The notes beneath the pieces are model-generated. The model was not told where the DNA came from. It saw only the letters and a program-made list of their open reading frames with translations, and made no database searches. The position numbers were made by a program, and so were the translations under genes. A stretch of 21,856 bases of DNA from JABFXC01 sp035551575 (GTDB lineage Bacteria > Gemmatimonadota > Gemmatimonadetes > Gemmatimonadales > Gemmatimonadaceae): NCBI GenBank assembly GCA_035551575.1, contig DASZNJ010000099.1, positions 1 to 21,856 of the forward strand. The letters are read 5' to 3'. Below, one piece after another: positions 15,627 through 21,856 of the stretch. How positions within the stretch are numbered: the first letter of the stretch is position 1; each line of letters opens with the position of its first letter.

Positions 15627-15647
15627 GAACGCGTTCGGATGCGTTCG
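15616..15647. promoter_or_regulatory. Candidate double operator: four symmetric CGAACG/CGTTCG half-sites
   Basis: CGAACG occurs at 15616-15621 and 15626-15631, and CGTTCG at 15632-15637 and 15642-15647. The four half-sites are exactly symmetric about 15631/15632, with 4-bp gaps on each side. The core TCCGAACGCGTTCGGA (15624-15639) is a perfect 16-bp palindrome. The array begins about 9 bp downstream of the -10 box of the lacI promoter, where a bound repressor would block transcription. The most economical reading is LacI autoregulation of the whole glycan locus. The binding protein is inferred. Confidence 0.65.
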
Positions 15648-15655
15648 GGCCCCCT

Positions 15656-15684
15656 AGGGTACGGTGCTCGGCGCGGGGTGTCAA
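15656..15684 (-). promoter_or_regulatory. Sigma-70-like promoter for the lacI-susCD operon
   Basis: On the minus strand a consensus TTGACA (15684-15679) and TACCCT (15661-15656) are separated by exactly 17 bp. The -35 box is perfect; the -10 keeps the T, A and final T of TATAAT. Transcription would begin near 15649, about 55 bases before the CTG start, and run straight into the half-site array. Confidence 0.6.
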
Positions 15685-15698
15685 GCACGGGCGTGAAA

Positions 15699-15754
15699 GG
15701 GGTCAGGGGCCAGGTGTCGGGGGCTTCGCGCGAAGACCCTGACCCCTGACCCCT
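15699..15754. terminator. Inverted-repeat structure between dnaJ and the lacI operon
   Basis: GGGGTCAGGGG (15699-15709) is complementary to CCCCTGACCCC in the tandem array (15744-15754), and the loop contains its own perfect palindrome CTTCGCGCGAAG (15724-15735). The structure is very GC-rich and lacks a U-tract, so it may slow or end dnaJ transcription without being a classical intrinsic terminator. Confidence 0.45.
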
Positions 15755-15777
15755 GACCCCTGACCCCTGACCCCCCC
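15735..15777. repeat. 7-bp tandem repeat GACCCCT; G-quadruplex motif on the minus strand
   Basis: A truncated GACCCT (15735-15740) is followed by four exact GACCCCT units (15741-15768) and a GACCCCCCC tail. On the minus strand this reads GGGG-TCA repeated, that is, at least four G-runs of four separated by 3-nt loops. This meets the usual sequence rule for an intramolecular G-quadruplex. It starts 19 bases beyond the dnaJ stop, so the G-rich version would appear in the dnaJ 3' RNA. Confidence 0.85.
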
Positions 15778-15796
15778 GCTGGCCGTCAGCCGACAG

Positions 15797-16930
15797 CTAG
15801 TACTTCAGCCCCCCCGCCTCGGCGAACTCCTTCATCGCCTTTTCCTGCTCCGGGGTCAGCGACTCGGGCACCGTCACGTCGGCCTCGACGATCAGGTCGC
15901 CCTGCGCTCCCTCGCGGTGGATCCCCTGGCCGCGGACGCGGAAGCGCTTGCCGTTAGGCGTCCCCGGCGGGATCCGGATCGCGACCTTCTTCCCGTCGAG
16001 CGTCTTGACGCTGACCCGGCTCCCTAACGTCGCCTGCGCGATGTTGATCGGCACCCGGGCGATCAGGTCGAGCCCCTCGCGCTTGAAGAAGCGGTCGTCC
16101 TGGACGCTGAAGGTGATGACGATGTCCCCCGGCGGCCCGCCGTTCGTCCCCTTCCCCCCCTGCCCGCGCAGCCGGACGCGCGTCCCCGTGTCGGCGCCGG
16201 CGGGGACCTTGATCTGCACCGTCTTCCGCACCCGCAGGTCCCCGGCGCCGTTGCAGGTCGGGCAGCGCTCGGTCGGGACCTGTCCCCTGCCGAGGCAGTT
16301 CGGGCACGGACGGTTCACCGCGAACCCCCCCTGGCCGAACGAGACCGTCCCCCGCCCGTGGCACTCCGGGCAGCTCTGCATCTTCGAGCCGGGGGCGCCC
16401 CCGGTCCCATGACAGGTCGCGCACTCCTCGGTCACTTCGAGCTGCACCGGCACCGTCCCGCCTGACGCGGCCGTGCGGAAGGGAATCTCGAGCGTCGCCT
16501 CGACGTCCTCGCCGCGCTGCGGGCCGCGCTGCCTCGTCCGTCCGCCCCCGGCCCCGCCGCCGAACATCGACCCGAACAGGTCGCCAAGCCCGCCGAGCCC
16601 GCCGATGTCGATGTCCTCCATGTTGATCCCGCCCATCCCGCCGGCGGGACCGCCGCCACGCGTGCCGGCGCCCGGCCGGGCCCCGCCACCGCCGAAGCCG
16701 CCAAACGCGCCGAGCTGCCGCATCTGGTCGTACTGCTTCCGCTTCTCCGCGTCGCCGACCGTCTGGTACGCCTCCGAGATCTCCTTGAAGCGCTCGGCTG
16801 CCTTCGGATCGTTCGTATTAGTATCAGGATGATACTTTTTCGCCAGCTTCCGGTACTGCTTCTTGATCTCGTCCTGCGTCGCCGTCGCCGACACGCCGAG
16901 GACGTTGTAGTAGTCTTTCGTCTGGGCCAT
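15797..16930 (-). CDS. dnaJ: Chaperone DnaJ (Hsp40)
   Basis: Co-chaperone that delivers unfolded clients to DnaK and triggers its ATPase. The 377-aa product has a J-domain at residues 6-70 with H34-P35-D36 in KKYHPDTN, then a Gly/Phe-rich region (about 74-130). The zinc domain has four CxxCxGxG modules (CATCHGTG, CPECHGRG, CPNCLGRG, CPTCNGAG), and the C-terminal substrate-binding domains follow, so it is a complete type I DnaJ. ATG 16930 begins MAQTKDYYNVLG, the usual place. It is 34 bp downstream of grpE, with AAGG about eight bases before the start. No dnaK or hrcA is in the window, and no CIRCE repeat was seen upstream of grpE. Confidence 0.97.
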   Translation of the reverse strand: MAQTKDYYNVLGVSATATQDEIKKQYRKLAKKYHPDTNTNDPKAAERFKEISEAYQTVGDAEKRKQYDQMRQLGAFGGFGGGGARPGAGTRGGGPAGGMGGINMEDIDIGGLGGLGDLFGSMFGGGAGGGRTRQRGPQRGEDVEATLEIPFRTAASGGTVPVQLEVTEECATCHGTGGAPGSKMQSCPECHGRGTVSFGQGGFAVNRPCPNCLGRGQVPTERCPTCNGAGDLRVRKTVQIKVPAGADTGTRVRLRGQGGKGTNGGPPGDIVITFSVQDDRFFKREGLDLIARVPINIAQATLGSRVSVKTLDGKKVAIRIPPGTPNGKRFRVRGQGIHREGAQGDLIVEADVTVPESLTPEQEKAMKEFAEAGGLKY

Positions 16931-16964
16931 GCTCAGCGCCTTGCCGTGGAGGGGATGACCGCGC

Positions 16965-17528
16965 TCACCCGTTCCACTGCTTCACGACGACGCGGGCCGG
17001 CCGGAGCAGCTGCGTCCCGAACTGGTACCCCGACTGGTAGACCCGCGAGACCATGTGGTCGTCCTCGCGCGAGAGCGCCGGCTCGGTCGAGACCGCCTCG
17101 TGGAGCGCCGGGTCGAACGGCTCGTCCTGAGGGTTGATGATCGTCAGACCGGCCGCGGCCAGCGCCTTGAGCAGCTTCTTCTCCACCATCTCCGCGCCCT
17201 GGACCACGGTCGCGGCGTCGACCGTCGACGGATCGACGTGCGCGAAGCGCGCGAGGTCGTCGAGCGCGTCGACGAGCTGCTTCACGAGCTCGGCCTGCCC
17301 ACGCTGCCCGGCCTCGCTCCGCTCGCGCATCGCCCGCTTGCGGAAGTTGTCGTACTCGGCGGCGAGCCGCAGGTACTTGTCGCGCTGCTCGGCGAGGTCG
17401 CGCTCGAGCGCCGCACGCTCGTCGCCCGCGGTCGCGGTCGCATCCGACTGCTCGTCGGTGCCATGGGGGATCTCGGCGCCGTCGAAGGTCGCGGCGTCGT
17501 CGCTGCTGGAATCTGGTCGTTCGGTCAT
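16965..17528 (-). CDS. grpE: Nucleotide exchange factor GrpE
   Basis: Releases ADP from DnaK. The 187-aa product has an acidic disordered N-terminus (about 1-35), a long helix or coiled coil (about 38-75, with LAEQRDKYLRLAAEYDNFRKR), a four-helix segment, and the C-terminal beta-wing (about 130-187). The beta-wing carries the family pattern PFDPALHEAV and the ending RPARVVVKQW. ATG 17528 gives the normal length. It is followed by dnaJ, so the two form a DnaK-helper operon. The upstream 50-bp gap contains CAGGG near the start but no recognised heat-shock operator. Confidence 0.96.
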   Translation of the reverse strand: MTERPDSSSDDAATFDGAEIPHGTDEQSDATATAGDERAALERDLAEQRDKYLRLAAEYDNFRKRAMRERSEAGQRGQAELVKQLVDALDDLARFAHVDPSTVDAATVVQGAEMVEKKLLKALAAAGLTIINPQDEPFDPALHEAVSTEPALSREDDHMVSRVYQSGYQFGTQLLRPARVVVKQWNG

Positions 17529-17578
17529 GGTCCCTGAATACGAAGGGCGCCGTCGAAGGTTGCGCGGCGCGAGCTGCT

Positions 17579-17683
17579 CTACTGAATGTTCGCTTCGTGC
17601 ATCAGGGCGTGCAACCGCTGTGCCTTGGGGAGAGGCCTCCCTGCGAGCAGGTTGGCGCGCACCCGGCGAGGGCGTTCGCTCAT
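17579..17683 (-). CDS. Small 34-aa basic ORF, coupled to the upstream gene
   Basis: The ORF starts in an ATGA overlap with the stop of the upstream two-repeat protein, with a purine-rich AAGGCGGGGCG directly before it. The product reads MSERPRRVRANLLAG and ends HALMHEANIQ. It is strongly basic in its first half and has no TM segment or recognisable domain. Tight coupling and the ribosome-binding-like sequence argue for translation; short length in a GC-rich genome argues for caution. It lies 50 bp before grpE. Confidence 0.4.
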   Translation of the reverse strand: MSERPRRVRANLLAGRPLPKAQRLHALMHEANIQ

Positions 17684-18441
17684 CGCCCCGCCTTCGCTCG
17701 TGCGCTCACGATGCGGCCATTTCGAACGATCGCCCGGCAGTGAAAGTCCCCGGCGAGATCTTCGTTGTTCAACGGGATCGCTTCGCCCGTCACGTGCAGG
17801 GTGTCGACGTCGCGCATCGCCCGCACTCCGCGAAACTCGTACTCGCGGTACACCGACTTCGTCTGCTCGAGGCACGCGTTCTCGGCGGCCAGCGTCACCG
17901 CGTGCGCGGCGTCGAAGGCCGCGCGGACGCCGGGCCATCCGTCCTCGATGACCGCTGTCAGCTTCCCGATCCCCCTCGCGCCATTCGACGTGACTGCGCA
18001 GTGCCAGACCGCGGGGGTCGCGTCGCGACCACGGGCGGTGCCCTCGACGAGCAGGGAGTCGGGACCGCGGCCGGGCGGGGGTCGTACCCCGGTCACCGCC
18101 GTGATCTCGACCCCCGAGCTGTCGCGCGCCGCCGCGCTCAGCGTCTCCTTCACCTCGGCCACGCACCGCTCCATCGCCGAATCGGCTGCGGCGCTGTCGA
18201 GCGGCGAGGCGACGGTGTCGCGTCCGGGGGGCAGTGGCAGCGGCGTGCTGTCGGGAACCGCGCTGCCGGTTTCCTTTCCGGCGAGGATCGCCGCCGTCGC
18301 CCGCAGATCGGAACGTCGGGGCGGAACGGCCGCCCCCTGGCGCGCGCCCGCCGACGGAAAGAGCGAGATCACGACGGCGCCGGCGAGGGCGAGACCGAGC
18401 AGCACCCCGCCGGCGACCTTCGGCGGCAGCGGCGCGCTCAC
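17680..18441 (-). CDS. Membrane-anchored or secreted protein with two Cys-containing repeats
   Basis: I do not recognise the family. The 253-aa product has an N-terminal hydrophobic segment (about residues 8-29, VAGGVLLGLALAGAVVISLF) acting as anchor or signal, then a Pro/Ala/Ser-rich linker to about residue 85. Two similar halves follow: about 89-163 (C93, SLLVEGTA, WHCAV, NGARG) and about 187-248 (C190, TLHVTGEA, FHCRAI, NGRIV). Each half has one early Cys and one His-Cys pair 45-55 residues later, suggesting one disulfide per repeat outside the cytoplasm. The GTG start overlaps the cinA stop as GTGA, so it is translated with cinA, and its end overlaps a 34-aa ORF. Confidence 0.75.
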   Translation of the reverse strand: MSAPLPPKVAGGVLLGLALAGAVVISLFPSAGARQGAAVPPRRSDLRATAAILAGKETGSAVPDSTPLPLPPGRDTVASPLDSAAADSAMERCVAEVKETLSAAARDSSGVEITAVTGVRPPPGRGPDSLLVEGTARGRDATPAVWHCAVTSNGARGIGKLTAVIEDGWPGVRAAFDAAHAVTLAAENACLEQTKSVYREYEFRGVRAMRDVDTLHVTGEAIPLNNEDLAGDFHCRAIVRNGRIVSARAKAGR

Positions 18442-19703
18442 CCCTCCTCCCCGCCTAACGCGCGGCGGGTGAGCGCGAGGGCGCCCTGCGCCGCGCGGCG
18501 CCGGTTCTCGTCGCGATCGCCGATCGTCTGGATCCGCTTCGCGGCGACGTGTCCCTCGACGTCGACGGCGAGCCAGATCGTCCCGACCGGCTTCTCCGCC
18601 GTCCCGCCCCCCGGCCCGGCGATCCCGGTGATCGCGATCCCGATCGACGTGCCCAACCGCTGCCTGGCCCCGGCGGCCATCTCACGCACCGTTTCCTCGC
18701 TCACCGCGCCGTGCGCGTCGAGCGTCGCCTGCCGGACCCCGAGCTGCGCGACCTTCACCTGGTTGGCGTAGGCGATGATCCCGCCGAGGACGACGTCGCT
18801 CGACCCGGCGATCGCGGTCAGCCGCGCGCCGAGCATCCCGCCGGTGCAGCTCTCGGCGACGGCGATCGTCAGGCGGCGCGCGCGGCAGAGGTCGAGCACC
18901 GTCTCGGCGAGGTCGGTCGCGCCCTCGCCGTAGACCCATTTCCCGACCTTCTCGCGGAGGATCGACGCGGCGCGCTCGAGCGCGGCGTCGGCCTCGGCGG
19001 CTGGCATCCCGCGCACCGTCAGGCGGAGGTCAGTGCCCTCCCAGCCGGGGAGGTAGGCGAGGGGCACCCCGGCGGGGAGCCGCGCCGCGTCGCCGAGGGC
19101 ATCGGCGAGCGCCGATTCCCCGATCCCCGTCGTGCGCAGCGTCCGTGAGCGGACGACGTGCTGCTCGCCCCCAGGGGCGCGCGCCCGGGCGAGCACGAGG
19201 GGGAGCAGGGTGTCGGCGAGCATCCCGCGCATCTCGCGCGGGACGCCGGGAAGCATCGCGACCCAGCGCCCCTGCTCGTCCTCGAGCCAGATTCCCGGGG
19301 CCGAGCCGTGGTTGTTCTCGAGGATGCGCGCGCCGACGGGGATCATGGCCTGCTGCGCGTTCGACTGTGGGAACTCCCCGGGAAAGCGCTTCTGCCAGCG
19401 CGCCTTGAGCGCGGCGAGGATCTTCTCGTCGAGCCGCATCGCGCGCCCGAAGATCGCGGCGATGCTCGGCTTGGTGAGGTCGTCGCTGGTCGGCCCGAGG
19501 CCGCCGGTGGTGATCACCGCGCCGGTGCGCTCGAGCGCCTCGCGGACGGCGGCCGCGATCTCGTCGGCACCGTCGCCGACGGTCGTCCGGCGGACGATCT
19601 CGACGCCGGCGGCGGCCAGCTCGCGCGCGAGGTGCGCCGCGTTGGTGTCGAGGGTGTAGCCGAGGAGCAGCTCGTCGCCGATGGTGACGACCTCGAGCTT
19701 CAT
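18438..19703 (-). CDS. cinA: CinA-family protein: COG1058-type N-domain plus PncC nicotinamide-nucleotide amidase
   Basis: The 421-aa product is a full two-domain CinA. The N-terminal domain (about 1-170) is of the molybdopterin-binding-like, ADP-ribose pyrophosphatase type, with TTGGLGPTSDD at 65-75 and IGDELL near the start. The C-terminal domain (about 262-415) is the PncC deamidase that converts NMN to NaMN, with the catalytic-Ser motif AESCTGG (S285) and TGIAGPGGGT (359-368). Its role is NAD-precursor salvage; older literature links it to competence. ATG 19703 lies four bases after the pgsA stop. The stop overlaps the next gene's GTG. Confidence 0.95.
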   Translation of the reverse strand: MKLEVVTIGDELLLGYTLDTNAAHLARELAAAGVEIVRRTTVGDGADEIAAAVREALERTGAVITTGGLGPTSDDLTKPSIAAIFGRAMRLDEKILAALKARWQKRFPGEFPQSNAQQAMIPVGARILENNHGSAPGIWLEDEQGRWVAMLPGVPREMRGMLADTLLPLVLARARAPGGEQHVVRSRTLRTTGIGESALADALGDAARLPAGVPLAYLPGWEGTDLRLTVRGMPAAEADAALERAASILREKVGKWVYGEGATDLAETVLDLCRARRLTIAVAESCTGGMLGARLTAIAGSSDVVLGGIIAYANQVKVAQLGVRQATLDAHGAVSEETVREMAAGARQRLGTSIGIAITGIAGPGGGTAEKPVGTIWLAVDVEGHVAAKRIQTIGDRDENRRRAAQGALALTRRALGGEEG

Positions 19704-19707
19704 CTGC

Positions 19708-20439
19708 CTAACGCACGACGACGGCGCCGGGACGGAGCAGGTAGCCGTAGCGGCGCATGTAGAGCCACAACGACCAGAGCGTCAGCGCGACCGCGACGAT
19801 CATCGACAGCGTCGCGACGATCCCGTTGAAGTAGGCGAAGCCGAGGGCGTAGCGGTACGAGGCGCCGCTCGCCGGGGTCCAGCCGCTGGCGAGGAACCAG
19901 GTCGCGTAGGCGAACCAGAAGTAGGTCGCGCCGACCCAGGTGTACTGGAAGCCGGCCTTCCACTTGGCGGGGCCGATCGCCGCGATCACGACGCCGCGCT
20001 TCGCCGCCACCTGGCGGAAGAGCGTCATCAGCAGCTCGCGCCCGAGGACGACGAGCACGATCCAGAGCGGGAGGCCGACCGCGCCTAACGGCGTGATGAA
20101 GGGGAAGTCGCGGCCGACCCCGGCCGCCGACGGGTCGAGGCTGAACGCGCTCTGCCCGGTGAACGGCGACCAGGCGGCGCGCCCGCCGCCGAGCAGGTAC
20201 ATCGGGATGAAGGTCCCGAGGAGGAGCAGCTTGTCGGCGAGGGGGTCGAGCAGCTTGCCGAGATCGGTGACGAGCCCGCGGCTGCGCGCGAGCATCCCGT
20301 CCCAGTAGTCGCTGATCGCGGTGACGATGTAGATGACGAACGCCAGCGCGCGGAGCGGCCACGAGTTCACGAACGGCAGCAGCGCGATCAGCGGCGTGAC
20401 GGCGATTCGCCCGACCGTGATCGCGTTGGGGAGGTTCAT
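19708..20439 (-). CDS. pgsA: CDP-alcohol phosphatidyltransferase (PgsA-like phosphatidylglycerophosphate synthase)
   Basis: Transfers a phosphatidyl group from CDP-diacylglycerol to glycerol-3-phosphate in anionic phospholipid synthesis. The 243-aa membrane protein has the complete family motif DxxDGxxARx8GxxxDxxxD: D44, D47, G48, A51, R52, G61, D65 and D69. Five or six hydrophobic helices are visible. It is longer than the roughly 180-residue typical PgsA because of a loop at about 82-118 (YLLGGGRAAW to GVGRDFPF) and a basic C-terminus (YMRRYGYLLR). ATG 20439 begins MNLPNAITVGR, the normal PgsA start. A related CDP-alcohol transferase of other acceptor specificity is possible. Confidence 0.88.
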   Translation of the reverse strand: MNLPNAITVGRIAVTPLIALLPFVNSWPLRALAFVIYIVTAISDYWDGMLARSRGLVTDLGKLLDPLADKLLLLGTFIPMYLLGGGRAAWSPFTGQSAFSLDPSAAGVGRDFPFITPLGAVGLPLWIVLVVLGRELLMTLFRQVAAKRGVVIAAIGPAKWKAGFQYTWVGATYFWFAYATWFLASGWTPASGASYRYALGFAYFNGIVATLSMIVAVALTLWSLWLYMRRYGYLLRPGAVVVR

Positions 20440-20455
20440 GGCCGGGCGGAAGATT

Positions 20456-21133
<678 letters not shown>

Positions 21134-21148
21134 GGCTGTCGTCTCCTC

Positions 21149-21637
21149 TTACTGGAACAGCTTGTCGATTTCGTCTTCGGCGCCGGAAAGGAGTCCCCCT
21201 CCCTCGCCCTGCCCCGCCTGCGGGCGCTCGAACACGGCCTGGAAGATCCCGGTCAGCTCATCCACCGACTGCTTCATCTTGAGTCGCACGAGTCCGAGCG
21301 TGGTTCGGTTGTCGAACAGCACCACCAGGATGACGCGGCGGGCGACGTCGGCGAGGTACATCGACTCCTTCTCCCCCTGGTGGAACAGCGAGTTGAAGTC
21401 CGTCTCGCCGATCAGCCGCGCGAGCTGGTCGTTGGCGCTGAAGTCCGCGGCCGTGAGGGTCGCGAACGCGGTCGGGTCGAACTTGGGCTGCTCACCGACG
21501 GTCGCGACGAGCTGCCCCGTCCGGTCGACGAGCAGCGCGCAGCGCGCGTTGCTCTCGTAGAGGAACCGCTGCAGCGACTGCGTGATCGCGCCGAAATCCT
21601 CTTCGGTGAACGACCAGCTGCTCGCGCCGGATGACAT
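21149..21637 (-). CDS. mglB: Roadblock/LC7-domain protein, MglB-like GTPase-activating partner
   Basis: The 162-aa product has one Roadblock/LC7 domain (about 15-130), with LVDRTGQLVATVGE, ARLIGETDFNSLFHQGEKESMY and VLFDNRTTLGLVRLKMK, followed by an acidic, Gly-rich tail ending in DEIDKLFQ. Roadblock dimers act as GAPs for MglA. It is 15 bp upstream of mglA, the standard mglBA order. The size is close to Myxococcus MglB. ATG 21637 yields the family-like N-terminus; FTEEDFGAI begins the domain. Confidence 0.93.
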   Translation of the reverse strand: MSSGASSWSFTEEDFGAITQSLQRFLYESNARCALLVDRTGQLVATVGEQPKFDPTAFATLTAADFSANDQLARLIGETDFNSLFHQGEKESMYLADVARRVILVVLFDNRTTLGLVRLKMKQSVDELTGIFQAVFERPQAGQGEGGGLLSGAEDEIDKLFQ

Positions 21638-21652
21638 GCGTGGGTCCTGGGA

Positions 21653-21844
21653 TTATCCGAGGTGGGTTTCCATCCGCCGCAGCAGCGCTGCCGCGCGGCG
21701 CCGGAGGGCAGGGCGAGATTCCCACGCGGTAAAATCGCGCAGGAGCCTCGCGTTCTCGACGCTCGGCCGAGCCCCAACGTAACCGAGAGCGGCCAGCCGC
21801 TTGACCGCCCGGCGGTGAAAAAGGTCGCGCTTCGCGTCACGCAT
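21653..21844 (-). CDS. Small 63-aa basic, helix-rich ORF upstream of mglB
   Basis: The product starts MRDAKRDLFHRRAVKRL and ends ALLRRMETHLG. It is Arg/Ala/Leu-rich, basic, probably all-helical, without TM segment or Cys, and I do not recognise it. The start is supported by GGAG seven bases before the ATG, and its stop lies 15 bp before mglB, the same spacing as mglB to mglA. This suggests a third member of the mgl operon. Short length and high GC leave some chance that it is spurious. Confidence 0.55.
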   Translation of the reverse strand: MRDAKRDLFHRRAVKRLAALGYVGARPSVENARLLRDFTAWESRPALRRRAAALLRRMETHLG

Positions 21845-21856
21845 GTGACGGCTCCA

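Larger units (their letters stand above)
15594..15796. other. dnaJ-lacI intergenic region (203 bp)
   Basis: From right to left, this noncoding block holds the dnaJ 3' end, the G-rich tandem repeat, the inverted-repeat structure, the lacI promoter, the CGAACG/CGTTCG array and the ribosome-binding site. It is the only sizeable noncoding stretch in the window and the boundary between the housekeeping genes and the glycan locus. No RNA gene was recognised in it. Confidence 0.8.

Noticed and set aside
15605..15640. tRNA T-arm-like sequence (GGAGTCGTTCGACTCC on the minus strand)
   Set aside because: No D-arm, anticodon arm or acceptor complement could be fitted around it, and it overlaps the promoter-operator region of the LacI gene. 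It is better explained as an inverted repeat.
17529..17578. HrcA/CIRCE heat-shock operator before grpE
   Set aside because: No inverted repeat resembling the CIRCE element is present in the gap.

Overview
The window is very GC-rich and almost fully coding. It carries SusC/SusD-type outer-membrane proteins, lipoprotein glycosidases and an MglA/MglB polarity pair. SusCD at this GC content, next to mglBA and a grpE-dnaJ pair, fits Gemmatimonadota (Gemmatimonas/Gemmatirosa-like) best. A GC-rich Rhodothermota or Acidobacteriota relative cannot be excluded from the sequence alone.

Layout. Positions 1-94 hold a 26-27 bp tandem repeat that runs off the left edge. The + strand then carries a cysteine desulfurase and mnmA (tRNA 2-thiouridine synthesis), followed by an unrecognised four-helix membrane protein. 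Its stop codon interlocks with the stop of a long minus-strand cluster. That cluster (15593 down to 3480) is a polysaccharide-utilisation locus: lacI-type regulator, susC, susD, a GH93-like sialidase-fold lipoprotein, two GH43 lipoproteins and a secreted GH2 enzyme. The GH93 plus paired GH43 enzymes (resembling exo-1,5-arabinofuranosidases) point to arabinan or arabinose-rich pectin side chains. SusC/D would bind and import oligosaccharides, the surface or periplasmic lipoproteins would trim arabinose units, and GH2 would remove another sugar, perhaps galactose. No endo-arabinanase, GH51 enzyme, inner-membrane sugar transporter or arabinose catabolic gene lies in the window.

Upstream of lacI there is a good sigma-70-like promoter, a symmetric array of four CGAACG/CGTTCG half-sites just downstream of it, and a Shine-Dalgarno followed by a CTG start codon. 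An intergenic block with a hairpin and a G-rich tandem repeat (GGGGTCA on the minus strand) separates this locus from the upstream genes.

From 15797 to the right edge, again on the minus strand and in transcription order, lie a 63-aa ORF, mglB, mglA, pgsA, cinA, an anchored protein with two Cys-containing repeats, a 34-aa ORF, grpE and dnaJ. They are tightly packed (GTGA/ATGA overlaps or gaps of 4-50 nt) and look like a housekeeping backbone.

The least expected signal is a DNA word, CGTTAGG(C/G). It occurs 12 times, six per strand, and every one of the seven TTA leucine codons I could find in the window's genes lies inside it.
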